From: Bacteroidota bacterium
GTDB lineage: Bacteria > Bacteroidota > Bacteroidia > Bacteroidales > Paludibacteraceae
Assembly: GCA_017860295.1 (NCBI GenBank)
Contig: JAFNAS010000007.1
Span: forward strand, 62,001-126,000
Length of the DNA stretch: 64,000 nucleotides
Reading direction: 5' to 3'
Shown: positions 54,928-64,000 of the stretch, piece after piece
How positions within the stretch are numbered: the first letter of the stretch is position 1
How the letters are laid out: each line of letters opens with the position of its first letter
Made by a program: the position numbers and the translations under genes
Notes under the pieces: generated by a model
Seen by the model: the letters and a program-made list of their open reading frames with translations, nothing else
Databases searched by the model: none
What the model was told of the DNA's origin: nothing

Positions 54928-57804
54928 ATGAAAAAATTGAAATTAACGATGAGTTTGCTGCTTGTTGCAGCGTTTGTGAGTGTCCTGAACCTACAGGCGC
55001 AAAAGAAAAGTCTGATGGTGGCCGCGTCGCCCGAAACGGCGATTCAGTACCTCTCGGGGCATGGTTCCGACGATGCTGTCGATTGGGATTTTTTCTGTAC
55101 CGACGGTCGTAATAGTGGCAAATGGACGAAAATCAAAGTGCCCTCTTGTTGGGAATTGCAGGGCTTCGGGACTTACCAATATGGCATGGCTTTTTACGGC
55201 AAGGCCGATCCTCCGGGCGTTGCCAAGGAGCAGGGCAAATACAAATGTAAGTTCAAATTGCCGAAAGAGTGGGAAGGTCGTGTGATCCGTATTGTCTTCG
55301 ATGGCGTGATGACCGACTGTTCGGCCCAGATCAACGGGCGCAAGTGCGTGGGACTGCACCAGGGTTCGTTCTACCGTTTTAAGGCCGATGTGAGCGACCG
55401 GGTCTTTTTCGGTGACAAGGAAAATTTGTTGGAAGTGACCGTCAGCAAGGAGTCGGCCAACACGAGTGTCAACATGGCCGAACGTCGCGCCGACTTCTGG
55501 AATTTCGGAGGTATTTTCCGACCTGTATTTGTAGAGGCACTTCCGGCTCAGAACATCGAACGCACCGCTATCGATGCCAAAGCCGACGGTTCGTTTGCTG
55601 CCGATGTTTATCTGGGTTCGGGGCAGGGATCCGATTTCAAAGTGGTGGCTCAGCTGACCGACAAAGAGGGTAAAAATGTGGATAAAGCTATTGAAGTACC
55701 GGTGCGCGGCGGTTCCGATCGCGTGAAAATGGAAGGCGTATTTTCAGGCATCAAAACATGGTCGCCCGAAACGCCGAACCTGTACTATATGACCTTTTCG
55801 CTGATGCAGGGCAACGTTGTTCGTCACACAGTAAAAGAACGTTTCGGTTTCCGTACCATCGAGGTACGTCCGAGCGACGGTCTCTACATCAACGGACAGA
55901 AGGTGATGATGAAAGGTGTGAACCGTCACAGTTTCCGCCCCGAAACCGGCCGTACGCTCAGCAAAAAAGATAACTACGATGATGTGAAACTCATGAAGGA
56001 GATGAACATGAACGCCGTTCGTTTGTCTCACTATCCCTCCGACCCCGAATTTCTGGATGCCTGCGACGAACTGGGTCTTTACGTGATGGTGGAGCTCTGC
56101 GGATGGCACGGACACTACGATACACCTACCGGCACAAAATTGGTGAATGAAATGGTGACCCGCGACCTGAACCATCCGAGTGTTACTTTCTGGTCGAATG
56201 GTAACGAGGGAGGCTTCAATTTCGATTTGGACAAAGAGTTTCCGGCACTCGATCCGCAGAAACGTCCGGTAATTCATCCGTGGGCCAACTTCAGCGGTTT
56301 CGAAACCATGCACTACCGCTCCTACGGCGAGAGCCAGGAGTATATGCGCAAGCCGGAAATCTTTATGCCGACTGAATTTTTGCACGGTTTGTACGATGGC
56401 GGCCACGGTGCCGGCTTGTACGACTACTGGGAGATGATGCGGAAACACCCACGCAGTGCGGGCGGTTTCCTCTGGTCGTTTGCCGATGAGGGCGTGGTGC
56501 GTACCGACCAGAATAACCGGATCGACAATCAGGGAAGCTGGGCACCCGATGGCATCGTGGGGCCACATCACGAAAAAGAGGGAAGTTTCTTCACCATCCG
56601 TCAGGTGTGGTCGCCGGTGCAGGTCAACGTTGCTTCGTTGTCCGAAAATTTCAACGGCGTGTTACCGGTCGAAAACCGCTACGACTTTATCAACCTGAAA
56701 AATTGCAAGTTTGCCTGGAAACTGGCGAAGTTGCCTTACCTGAAAGAGAAACAAATTGTTGCTTCCGGCGAAATTGCTTCGCCCGATGTGGCGGCTCATG
56801 CTTCCGGCGAACTAAAGCTCAACCTGCCCTCCGACTGGCGCAAGGCCGATGTGCTCTATCTTACCGCCACCGATCCTTTCGGCAAGGAGATCTGGACGTG
56901 GGACTGGAGCTGGAAAAAACCGAACGATTTCTTCTCTTTTGCAGGACAAAAAAGCTCGGTATCGGCTCGCGAAGAGGGTGATGATCTGATTGTAAAAACC
57001 GCTTCCGATGAACTGACCTTTAGTAAAAAGTCGGGCGAACTGGTCAACGTGCTGCACGATGGCAAAGCTGTCTCGTTCGGTAAGGGACCGCGCTTTACGG
57101 CTGCCCGCCGCGGCGACCGCTCCATGGACGTGTTCTACAATCACGACGATAAGGATGCCAAGAGCAAAGAGCGCATCTACAACGATATTTCGGGCAACGA
57201 CAAACTCACCGCGTTCACTTTCAAAGCGACTGCCGACAGCGTGACGGTCGATGCCACCTATTTCGGCAACCTGCAGAAAACGCACTGGGCGATTTCGGCT
57301 GACGGCAACATTCGTGTCGATTATCAGTACGATTACGAAGGTGAAGTGGAGCTGATGGGCATAAAATTCGATTATCCGGAAGACAAAGTGGTGTCGAAAC
57401 AGTGGCTGGGCAACGGGCCTTACCGCGTTTGGCAAAACCGGGTACATGGTACACTGCTCGATAGCTGGCAACGCGATTACAACGATCCGATTCCGGGCGA
57501 ATCGTTCGAATATCCCGAATTCAAAGGTTATTTTGCCAACTGGAAATGGGTGAATTTTACCACCAAAGAGGGTAACTTTGCACTTGGTAACGACGATCCC
57601 GGTAGCTATCTCGGCGTGTTCACCCCGCGTGACGGTCGCGATGCGCAGCTTTTCACCTTGCCCCAAACCGGCATCTCGGTGCTGAAGGTGATCCCGGCCA
57701 TGCGCAACAAGGTGAACTCCACCGACCTCATCGGCCCGTCATCGCAAGCCAAATGGGTGAGTGGTGTGCAGAAGGGAAGCATTTATCTGAAATTCGGCAG
57801 GTAA
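54928..57804 (+). CDS. GH2 family glycoside hydrolase, secreted
   Basis: A 958-residue enzyme counted from the ATG at 54928, which begins a good signal peptide (ending LQAQ). The order is sugar-binding domain (VPSCWELQGFGTYQYG), Ig-like domain, TIM barrel (GVNRHSFRPETGR, then RLSHYPSDPEFLDACDELGL), acid/base E427 (SNGNEGGFN), likely nucleophile E483 (MPTEFLHGLYD) and C-terminal beta-domains with WLGNGPYRVWQNR. The WSNGNEGG and TEFLHG variants differ from LacZ, so a specialised substrate is likely. RG-II degraders use GH2 enzymes for beta-galacturonate and L-arabinopyranose; this could be one of them. A longer frame beginning at 54868 runs through repeat DNA and is rejected. Confidence 0.9.
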   Translation: MKKLKLTMSLLLVAAFVSVLNLQAQKKSLMVAASPETAIQYLSGHGSDDAVDWDFFCTDGRNSGKWTKIKVPSCWELQGFGTYQYGMAFYGKADPPGVAKEQGKYKCKFKLPKEWEGRVIRIVFDGVMTDCSAQINGRKCVGLHQGSFYRFKADVSDRVFFGDKENLLEVTVSKESANTSVNMAERRADFWNFGGIFRPVFVEALPAQNIERTAIDAKADGSFAADVYLGSGQGSDFKVVAQLTDKEGKNVDKAIEVPVRGGSDRVKMEGVFSGIKTWSPETPNLYYMTFSLMQGNVVRHTVKERFGFRTIEVRPSDGLYINGQKVMMKGVNRHSFRPETGRTLSKKDNYDDVKLMKEMNMNAVRLSHYPSDPEFLDACDELGLYVMVELCGWHGHYDTPTGTKLVNEMVTRDLNHPSVTFWSNGNEGGFNFDLDKEFPALDPQKRPVIHPWANFSGFETMHYRSYGESQEYMRKPEIFMPTEFLHGLYDGGHGAGLYDYWEMMRKHPRSAGGFLWSFADEGVVRTDQNNRIDNQGSWAPDGIVGPHHEKEGSFFTIRQVWSPVQVNVASLSENFNGVLPVENRYDFINLKNCKFAWKLAKLPYLKEKQIVASGEIASPDVAAHASGELKLNLPSDWRKADVLYLTATDPFGKEIWTWDWSWKKPNDFFSFAGQKSSVSAREEGDDLIVKTASDELTFSKKSGELVNVLHDGKAVSFGKGPRFTAARRGDRSMDVFYNHDDKDAKSKERIYNDISGNDKLTAFTFKATADSVTVDATYFGNLQKTHWAISADGNIRVDYQYDYEGEVELMGIKFDYPEDKVVSKQWLGNGPYRVWQNRVHGTLLDSWQRDYNDPIPGESFEYPEFKGYFANWKWVNFTTKEGNFALGNDDPGSYLGVFTPRDGRDAQLFTLPQTGISVLKVIPAMRNKVNSTDLIGPSSQAKWVSGVQKGSIYLKFGR

Positions 57805-57854
57805 AATATTGCTTGCAGGCCTGCGATATGGCAATCCATCCCTGGGAAAATGAC

Positions 57855-58125
57855 CTTGCGTGGCAACAATATGGCAATCGGAGCCCGGATTGTCCCATTG
57901 TAGGGGTACAATCGCCCAACCCGGCTCCGGGGAATGACATTGTAGGCCGACAATGAAGCAAACTACCCCCCGGAAGTGTCATTGTAGGGCAACAATGTGG
58001 CAACCCGGCGGGGGAAAGTGAAATTGTAGGGCAACAATGCTGCTCACCCCCCCCCTCGCATAATTGTAGGGCAACAACGCTGAGCTACCCCCCCCCCCTC
58101 GCACAATTGTTGCAAGGGAACAAAC
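57855..58125. repeat. Seven-unit 42-bp degenerate tandem array of hairpins
   Basis: The core ATTGTAGGGCAACAAT, itself an inverted repeat (ATTGT...ACAAT), recurs at 57897, 57939, 57981, 58023, 58063 and 58106, with a diverged first unit at 57855. Spacing is 42 bases with deviations of one or two in the last units. Between cores lie variable segments that include C tracts of up to ten. It fills most of the 367-base gap between the GH2 gene and the esterase gene. No gene is supported here. Confidence 0.9.
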
Positions 58126-58171
58126 GAAGATGTTTTTTATGTAGAATAGATTTTTATTGCAAAACAGAATA

Positions 58172-59599
58172 ATGAAGAAGTTTGTATCAATTTTTGTGTG
58201 TTTGGCATTGGCGTTGATGGTTCATGCCGAAGTGCGTTTGTCCCATATCTTTTCAGACAATATGGTGTTACAACAGCAGTCGAAAGTGGCTCTCTGGGGC
58301 TGGGCCAAAGCCAATTCCGTCGTTAAAATTACCCCGTCGTGGAATGAAAAAGCCATCGAAACCAAAGCCGGTGTCGATGGCAAATGGAAAGTTTTTGTGG
58401 CTACCCCGAAAGCCAGCAAAACGGCTTATCGTATCACCTTCAGCGACGGCAAACCGGTAACGCTGAAAAACGTACTGATTGGTGAAGTGTGGCTCTGCAG
58501 CGGTCAGTCCAACATGGAGATGCCGATGAAGGGCTTCAAGGGCAATCCCATTCTGAATGGCAACATGGATATTCTCAAATCGAAGAATCCGATGCTGCGT
58601 CTCATCACAGTCAAACGCAACGGACAGCTCGCTCCGGTCGACACCATCTCCGGCACATGGCAGGAAGCGGCTCCTGAAACAGTGAAAGAGTTCAGTGCTA
58701 CGGGTTACTATTTCGGCAGACTGCTCAACGAAATGCTCGACACACCGGTCGGCCTGATCCTCTGTTCGTGGGGTGGCTCCTCCATCGAAGCGTGGATGAA
58801 CCGCGAGATGCTGAAGGATTTTCCCGAAACGAAGTTTGCCAAACAGGGCGACACCATCAAGGCACCCAACCGTACACCGCTGATGCTTTTCAACGGGATG
58901 CTTAATCCCATTATCGGCTACGGCATCAAGGGCTGCATCTGGTATCAGGGCGAAAGCAATTACGAAAATCCCGATCAATATCCGGCGCTGATGAAAACGA
59001 TGGTAAGCAACTGGCGACAACTCTGGGGCGAAGGCGATTTCCCTTTCTACTACTGTCAGATTGCGCCTTACAACTATGCTTCCATCTCCCCGAAAGAAAA
59101 ATGGGGTGGCAAGTTCAACTCGGCATACCAGCGCGAGGCGCAGTTCAAAGCGCAAAAGCTGATTTCCAACTCGGGTATGGTGTCGTTGATGGACATCGGC
59201 GAGGAGTTCTGCATCCATCCCATGCGTAAAAACGTGGGAGGCGAACGGTTGGCACTGATGGCGCTGGCCAAGACCTACGGACAAAAGGGCTTTGCCTACG
59301 AAAGCCCGGTACTCAAAGAGATGACAATTGATAAGGATGGCAAAGCAATCCTGACATTCGACAATGCACCGCTCTGGCTTACCTCCTTCGGCAAGGAGCT
59401 GAAAACATTCGAGATTGCCGGAGAAGACAAGGTGTTCCATCCGGCCAAAGCGGTGATTAACCGTAGCAAGGTAGAAGTATCATCTCCCGACGTTCCCAAG
59501 CCGGTGGCTGTCCGTTACGCCTTCAAGGACTTTGTAGTCGGCGACCTCTTCAGCAACGAAGGTCTGCCGGTATCATCGTTCCGGACGGACAATTGGTAA
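58172..59599 (+). CDS. SGNH-type O-acetylesterase (sialate O-acetylesterase family)
   Basis: A 475-residue secreted esterase with a signal peptide ending VHAE. The N-terminal beta-domain (RLSHIFSDNMVLQQQSKVALWGWA) and the catalytic block GQSNMEMP with nucleophile Ser113 are those of the SASA/DUF303 family. The later ESNYENPDQYP and the DIGEEFCIHPMRKNVGGERLA segment carry the likely His-Asp pair. RG-II carries O-acetyl groups on aceric acid and 2-O-methyl-fucose, so it probably deacetylates side chain B before hydrolase action. Counting starts at the ATG at 58172; a TTG at 58157 would add five residues. Confidence 0.88.
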   Translation: MKKFVSIFVCLALALMVHAEVRLSHIFSDNMVLQQQSKVALWGWAKANSVVKITPSWNEKAIETKAGVDGKWKVFVATPKASKTAYRITFSDGKPVTLKNVLIGEVWLCSGQSNMEMPMKGFKGNPILNGNMDILKSKNPMLRLITVKRNGQLAPVDTISGTWQEAAPETVKEFSATGYYFGRLLNEMLDTPVGLILCSWGGSSIEAWMNREMLKDFPETKFAKQGDTIKAPNRTPLMLFNGMLNPIIGYGIKGCIWYQGESNYENPDQYPALMKTMVSNWRQLWGEGDFPFYYCQIAPYNYASISPKEKWGGKFNSAYQREAQFKAQKLISNSGMVSLMDIGEEFCIHPMRKNVGGERLALMALAKTYGQKGFAYESPVLKEMTIDKDGKAILTFDNAPLWLTSFGKELKTFEIAGEDKVFHPAKAVINRSKVEVSSPDVPKPVAVRYAFKDFVVGDLFSNEGLPVSSFRTDNW

Positions 59600-59737
59600 A
59601 CATTCGATTTGATAATTTGAAAATTGAATCTGAGGGAATCAAAAGAGCGCGGAGAAGTCGCAAAGAAAACTTAGTGCTCTTTATGGCAAAATAACCAGAT
59701 TCAGATTGTCTTTGTTCTTTGCTCTTTGTTCTAAAAT
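59600..59737. repeat. Intergenic dispersed repeats (families A and B)
   Basis: CGATTTGATAATTTGAAAAT (family A) is followed by AGAGCGCGGAGAAGTCGCAA and TTAGTGCTCTTTATGG (family B). CAGATTCAGATT is shared with 34440. No gene. Confidence 0.55.
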
Positions 59738-62341
59738 ATGAAATACAAACAGTTACTTTTAATTCTTTTCCTGCCGTTGTCTCTCGGCCTCGGTGCGAAA
59801 GAGTATCAGCCGTCTTTTTCGGCGGCGGGATTTTACGACCTGCAGAACAGCGGTCGACAAGTGTATAATTTCAATGTCGGGTGGCGTTTCCACAAAGGTG
59901 ACGTAGCCGGAGCGGAAAAAGCCGATTTCAAGGATGCCGCGTGGGATGTGGTGAGTACGCCGCATACCGTGGAACTGGAGCCTGCCGAGGCCAGTGGTTG
60001 CCGCAATTATCAGGGCATCGCCTGGTACCGCAAGCACTTCACACTCGACAAAGCCTACGCCGGCAAAAAGGTTATTCTCTACTTTGAGGCGGTGATGGGC
60101 AAGTGCAAGGTTTATCTCAATGGCAAGTTGGTGAAACAACATTTGGGTGGTTATCTGCCTTTCAGCATCGATCTGTTGGAAGCCGGTGCGGTGCCGGGTC
60201 AGAAATGTGTGGTAGCAGTTTGTGCCGACAACAGCGATGACAAGAATTACCCGCCGGGTAAAAGTCAGAAGACACTCGACTTTGCTTACCACGGAGGAAT
60301 ATACCGCGACATTTGGTTAGTGGTGAAAAATACGATCAACATTTCCGATTCCAATGAAGCCGGGAAAGTGGCCGGTGGCGGTGTTTTTGTGCACTACGGA
60401 GAAATCAACGACAAGCTGGCGGATGTCTTTATCGATACCGACGTGCAGAACCAGTCGGATGGTGCCAAAAGCGTAAAAGTAGAAACATCGTTGCTCGATC
60501 CGAAAGGCAATGTTGTTGCCAAAACTGTTTCAAGCGTTTCGTTGAAAAAAGGCGAATCGAAACAGGTAAAACAGTCCGTTAAGGTGAAAAATCCGGTGCT
60601 CTGGACACCCGATGAACCGTTGCTCTATCATGTTGAATCTCGCGTTATCTCCGGCAAAACTTCGTTGGATGGAGGCATGACACGTATCGGCATCCGCAAG
60701 GCGGAATTCCGTGGCGTTGACGGTTTTTATCTCAACGGTAAGCCCTATGAAAAACTGATCGGCGGTAACCGCCACCAGGATTTTGCCTATGTGGGCAATG
60801 CCGTTCCCAACTCGCAACAGTGGCGTGATGCCAAGAAACTGCGCGATGCCGGTTGCCGCATCATTCGTTCGGCTCACTATCCGCAGGATCCCTCTTTTAT
60901 GGATGCTTGCGACGAACTGGGCTTGTTTGTGATTGTGCCTACTCCCGGCTGGCAGTTCTGGAACAAAGACCCTGAATTTGCCAACTTGGTCTATTCCGAT
61001 ATCCGTAACATGATTCGTCGCGACCGCAATCACACTTCGGTGTTGATGTGGGAACCGATCCTGAATGAGACCCCGTTTCCGCTCGATTTTTCGCTCAATG
61101 CCTATAAAATTACAAAGGAAGAGTATCCTTATGCTGGGCGTTATGACGTGGCCGACCTGAATTCGAAGGGGGTGAAAGATAACTTTGAAGTGGTCTACGG
61201 ATGGCCGCGCGATACGGGTACTGTGAAACAAAGCATATTTACCCGTGAGTGGGGCGAGTATGTTGACGACTGGTATGCCCACAACACTCCAAATCGGGCT
61301 TCGCGTGCCTGGGGCGAAGGTCCTCAGTTGATTCAGGCCATGCACCTTGCAAAGATTTACAACGAGATGTGCGATGCTCCGGCTCAGTTTGTGGGCGGTT
61401 GTCAGTGGCATCCCTTCGATCATCAACGGGGCTACCATCCCGATCCTTACTGGGGTGGTATTATGGATAATTTCCGTCAGTACAAATATTCGTACTACAT
61501 GTTCCGTAGCCAGATCGATCCGAAGAGACCGCATCCGTTGGCCGACATTAAGCCTGTAGTGTATATCGCCAGCGAAATCAGTCCCTTCTCCAGTCCCGAT
61601 GTGACGGTATTTACCAACTGCGATGAGGTGCGCCTGATTCGTTACGAGCGCGACACGCTGGTACAGAAGGCTCCAAAGGCACTGCGCGGAATGCCGCATC
61701 CTCCTCTTGTTTTCAAAAATGCCTACGACTTTTACGACATGCGTCAATTCCCTTACGTGCAGAAAAACTGGCAGCGTGTAAGCTTCAAGGCTGAAGGGTT
61801 GATCGATGGCAAGGTAGTGGTGACGGAGAAGAAAATGCCTTCGCGTCGCTCTACACAAATTCGTCTCCGTCTCGATAACGAAGGACAACAGCTTACGGCC
61901 GACGGGTCCGATTTTGTGTGCGTGATTGCCGAGGTGACCGACGATCAGGGGAACGTGCGCCGGTTGGCGAAAGAACAGATACTGTTTTCAGTTGAAGGTG
62001 AAGGCGAGATCATTGGCGATGAAACGATTCAGGCCAACCCGCGCGTAGTGGAGTTCGGTTCTGCACCGGTTTTGATCCGTTCCACCACCAAAGCAGGGAA
62101 GATTAAGGTAACAGCACGGCCTTTGTTTGAGGGTGAATACGCGCCGAAAACCGCTACGATAGAGTTCTCGAGCATCGCTCCTACTCGTACCTTGTTGTTT
62201 GAAGAGAAGCCGACAGTAAATGCTATGAATCATGGATATAGTTCAACGAAACGTAAAACACTGACGGATGAAGAGAAACAACGTTTGCTCAATGAAGTGG
62301 AACGTCAACAGACCGATTTCGGTGAAGTAAAAGCCAATTGA
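59738..62341 (+). CDS. GH2 family glycoside hydrolase, secreted
   Basis: An 867-residue protein with a signal peptide ending LGAKE. Sugar-binding domain (FNVGWRFHKGD, DAAWDVVSTPHTVE), Ig-like domain (VKNPVLWTPDEPLLY), TIM barrel (LIGGNRHQDFAYVGNAVP, IIRSAHYPQDPSFMDACDELG), acid/base E444 (MWEPILNETPFP) and likely nucleophile E504 (TREWGEYVDD) follow in order, then a C-terminal Ig-like module. The usual WxxxNE is MWEPILNE, with one extra residue, and the barrel loop WQFWNKDPEF is distinctive. It is the last hydrolase of the locus. Its substrate is probably a beta-linked uronic acid or an arabinopyranoside from pectin. Confidence 0.88.
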   Translation: MKYKQLLLILFLPLSLGLGAKEYQPSFSAAGFYDLQNSGRQVYNFNVGWRFHKGDVAGAEKADFKDAAWDVVSTPHTVELEPAEASGCRNYQGIAWYRKHFTLDKAYAGKKVILYFEAVMGKCKVYLNGKLVKQHLGGYLPFSIDLLEAGAVPGQKCVVAVCADNSDDKNYPPGKSQKTLDFAYHGGIYRDIWLVVKNTINISDSNEAGKVAGGGVFVHYGEINDKLADVFIDTDVQNQSDGAKSVKVETSLLDPKGNVVAKTVSSVSLKKGESKQVKQSVKVKNPVLWTPDEPLLYHVESRVISGKTSLDGGMTRIGIRKAEFRGVDGFYLNGKPYEKLIGGNRHQDFAYVGNAVPNSQQWRDAKKLRDAGCRIIRSAHYPQDPSFMDACDELGLFVIVPTPGWQFWNKDPEFANLVYSDIRNMIRRDRNHTSVLMWEPILNETPFPLDFSLNAYKITKEEYPYAGRYDVADLNSKGVKDNFEVVYGWPRDTGTVKQSIFTREWGEYVDDWYAHNTPNRASRAWGEGPQLIQAMHLAKIYNEMCDAPAQFVGGCQWHPFDHQRGYHPDPYWGGIMDNFRQYKYSYYMFRSQIDPKRPHPLADIKPVVYIASEISPFSSPDVTVFTNCDEVRLIRYERDTLVQKAPKALRGMPHPPLVFKNAYDFYDMRQFPYVQKNWQRVSFKAEGLIDGKVVVTEKKMPSRRSTQIRLRLDNEGQQLTADGSDFVCVIAEVTDDQGNVRRLAKEQILFSVEGEGEIIGDETIQANPRVVEFGSAPVLIRSTTKAGKIKVTARPLFEGEYAPKTATIEFSSIAPTRTLLFEEKPTVNAMNHGYSSTKRKTLTDEEKQRLLNEVERQQTDFGEVKAN

Positions 62342-62531
62342 TTGACAATTTGACCATTTACGATTTACTATTGTAATCGGCTTCTTACCGCAGAGAACGC
62401 TGAGCTTTACGCAAAGATCGCAGAGATTACGAAAAATCTTTGCGATCTTTGCGTTTTCTTTGAGCTCTTTGTGGTTACAACGGAATTAATCCTCAAATCT
62501 TCAAATTTCCACATCCTCAAATCTTTAAAAT
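62342..62531. repeat. Intergenic dispersed repeats before the dGTPase gene
   Basis: Family B sequence (CCGCAGAGAACGCTGAGC, TTTGCGATCTTTGCGTTTTC) is followed by family A sequence (CCTCAAATCTTCAAATTTCC, CACATCCTCAAATC). The PUL ends here and housekeeping sequence begins. Confidence 0.6.
62410..62460 (+). terminator. Hairpin with T-rich end after the last GH2 gene
   Basis: CGCAAAGATCGCA (62410-62422) pairs perfectly with TGCGATCTTTGCG (62441-62453) and is followed by TTTTCTTT. It lies about 70 bases after the last PUL gene and could end its transcript, although it is made of a dispersed repeat. Confidence 0.5.
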
Positions 62532-63866
62532 ATGGCTAAAATGGAATGGTCGCGTTTGCTGACCAATAAACGGTTGGGAATGGAGCATTATCACTCCGAA
62601 CGGGCTGACGATCGTACCGAATTTCAACGCGATTACGACCGGCTGATCTTTTCGGCTCCTTTTCGTCGTTTGCAAAATAAAACACAGGTGTTCCCGCTTC
62701 CGGGAAGTATTTTCGTGCACAATAGATTGACTCATAGTTTGGAAGTGGCTTGTGTGGGCCGCTCGTTGGGCGACAACGTGAGCCGTAAGCTGAAGGCGAA
62801 GTACCAAGATTCTGTGCCTTTTATCGACGAAATCGGTTCGATTGTTTCTGCGGCTTGTCTGGCGCACGATTTGGGTAATCCGCCCTTCGGCCATTCAGGC
62901 GAAAATGCCATCTCTACCTATTTTTCGGAAGGAAAAGGGTTGGCGCTGAAAGAGAAGGTAGGCGACGAATGGTGGAGCGACCTTACCAAATTTGAAGGCA
63001 ATGCCAATGCGTTTCGCCTGTTGACCCACCAGTTCAATGGTCGCCGCGATGGTGGTTTTGCCCTTACCTATTCCACCTTGGCTTCCATCGTAAAATATCC
63101 CTATCTCTCCAATTATGCCGATCCGAAGAAGTCCAAGTTCGGCTTCTTCCATTCCGAAGAGGAAACCTACTGTAAAATTGCAGCCGATCTGGGGGTGATT
63201 CCCAATCCCGAAAATCCGACCCGTTTTGCCCGCTATCCGTTGGTCTATCTGCTCGAAGCCGCCGACGATATTTGCTACCAGCTGATGGATATCGAAGATG
63301 CGCACAAACTGAAAATTCTCACTTCGGAAGAGACAAAAGAGCTTTTGCTGGGTTATTTGTCGGATGAAAAACGACAAAAAACGCAGGAAATTTTCTCAGT
63401 GGTCACCGATATCAATGAACAGATTGCTTACCTGCGGTCGTCGGTGGTGGGGATTCTGGTGCGGGAGTGCGCACAGATTTTTGTCGACAAAGAGGAAGAA
63501 ATTTTGCAGGGGCAGTTCCCCGGCTCATTGATTAAGCACCTTCCCGAACGGTCGGCCCGGGCCTATCAACACTGCTCCGACGTAGCTTTCAAAAAGATCT
63601 ACTGTGCCACCGAAGTGCTCGATATCGAGTTGGCCGGTTACAAGATTATTCTCACATTGCTCGAAGAACTGATTCAGGCTGTGTTGGCTCCACAAAAATC
63701 GTATTCCAAGCAACTTTTGCGCCGCATCCCGTTGCAGTACGAGACCAAAAGCGATACAACCTATGGCAAAGTGCAGTCGGTACTCGATTACATTTCCGGC
63801 ATGACCGACGTGTATGCCCTCGATTTGTACCGGAAAATAACCGGGATGAGCCTGCCGTCGCTGTAA
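62532..63866 (+). CDS. dgt: dGTP triphosphohydrolase
   Basis: A 444-residue cytoplasmic HD-domain enzyme. The family N-terminus (RTEFQRDYDRLIFSAPFRRLQNKTQVFPL), H68 in RLTHSLEVACVGR, the H112-D113 pair in LAHDLGNPPFGHSGE and the conserved LEAADDICYQLMDIEDA segment identify a dGTPase. It hydrolyses dGTP to deoxyguanosine and triphosphate and shapes the nucleotide pool. It has no signal peptide and no relation to carbohydrate use. It marks the edge of the PUL. Confidence 0.95.
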   Translation: MAKMEWSRLLTNKRLGMEHYHSERADDRTEFQRDYDRLIFSAPFRRLQNKTQVFPLPGSIFVHNRLTHSLEVACVGRSLGDNVSRKLKAKYQDSVPFIDEIGSIVSAACLAHDLGNPPFGHSGENAISTYFSEGKGLALKEKVGDEWWSDLTKFEGNANAFRLLTHQFNGRRDGGFALTYSTLASIVKYPYLSNYADPKKSKFGFFHSEEETYCKIAADLGVIPNPENPTRFARYPLVYLLEAADDICYQLMDIEDAHKLKILTSEETKELLLGYLSDEKRQKTQEIFSVVTDINEQIAYLRSSVVGILVRECAQIFVDKEEEILQGQFPGSLIKHLPERSARAYQHCSDVAFKKIYCATEVLDIELAGYKIILTLLEELIQAVLAPQKSYSKQLLRRIPLQYETKSDTTYGKVQSVLDYISGMTDVYALDLYRKITGMSLPSL

Positions 63867-63931
63867 AAACGGAACCCAAAGATTTTCACAGAAATAATTC
63901 AACGGCATAGTAATTTCTGATAAATAATGCC

Positions 63932-63939
63932 TATCTTTG
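63932..63939 (+). promoter_or_regulatory. Bacteroidetes promoter for a gene beyond the window
   Basis: TATCTTTG fits the -7 consensus TAnnTTTG and is followed by CACCG, a start-site context I associate with housekeeping genes of this phylum. The window ends in AACAT, so a start codon may span the edge. Confidence 0.65.
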
Positions 63940-64000
63940 CACCGCTTTTCGTGTAAAAGCACTTAGGTTCTTATTTATAAATTATTTTACAACCAAACAT

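Noticed and set aside
57728-58003. 91-residue minus-strand reading frame with 14-residue repeats
   Set aside because: It is the translation of the 42-base tandem array and overlaps the end of a GH2 gene. Its coding appearance comes only from the repeat period being a multiple of three.

Overview
The window comes from a Bacteroidetes chromosome, most likely order Bacteroidales. The support is a SusC/SusD pair, TAnnTTTG-type -7 promoter boxes, signal peptides on nearly every glycoside hydrolase, and the general lack of strong Shine-Dalgarno sites. Every gene I accept (31 complete and one partial) lies on the + strand. There are no rRNA or tRNA genes, transposases, phage genes or CRISPR arrays.

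Layout. 1-213 is the tail of a probable sodium:solute symporter. 294-3737 is a small acid-sugar cassette: iron-dependent alcohol dehydrogenase, PdxA2-type dehydrogenase and DUF1537 kinase. 3788-62341 is a polysaccharide utilization locus (PUL) whose enzyme set matches the known apparatus for rhamnogalacturonan II (RG-II). It holds GH28, a BT1017-like pectin methylesterase with an STN-like front domain, GH95, SusC/SusD, GH106, GH140 apiosidase, a GH78 fusion, a rhamnose-mutarotase-like lipoprotein, GH31, GH141, a second GH78, GH127, GH138, a GH137-GH2-malectin fusion, three more GH2 enzymes and an SGNH O-acetylesterase. In GH106, GH140 and GH138 the candidate catalytic residues fall at the positions I recall for the Bacteroides thetaiotaomicron RG-II enzymes BT0986, BT1012 and BT0997. 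The window ends with a housekeeping dGTPase and the promoter of a gene beyond the edge.

The unusual part is a cobalamin-dependent methyl-transfer module embedded in the PUL (27767-34340 and 40809-43061). It has four uroporphyrinogen-decarboxylase-fold methyltransferase-like proteins, a stand-alone corrinoid protein, and a stand-alone protein resembling the SAM-binding reactivation domain of MetH, together with a Gfo/Idh/MocA oxidoreductase and a symporter. All lack signal peptides, so they should act in the cytoplasm or inner membrane. RG-II carries 2-O-methyl-xylose, 2-O-methyl-fucose and methyl esters. I infer that the PUL couples RG-II breakdown to corrinoid-dependent O-demethylation of the released methyl sugars, with a cytoplasmic GH31 (candidate alpha-xylosidase) encoded immediately before the module. 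I know of no described system of this kind.

Other notable items are a 1536-residue secreted fusion (GH78, BNR sialidase-like propeller, xylose-isomerase-like TIM barrel); a 21-bp tandem repeat encoding heptads that lies in frame between a methyltransferase stop codon and the reactivase; a 42-bp hairpin-bearing tandem array; and several families of short interspersed intergenic repeats, one of which has entered coding sequence at two places.

The broad flow is: outer-membrane import by SusC/D, side-chain trimming in the periplasm, inner-membrane import by the SSS and SemiSWEET carriers, then cytoplasmic GH31 action, demethylation and oxidation. No regulator is encoded in the window.
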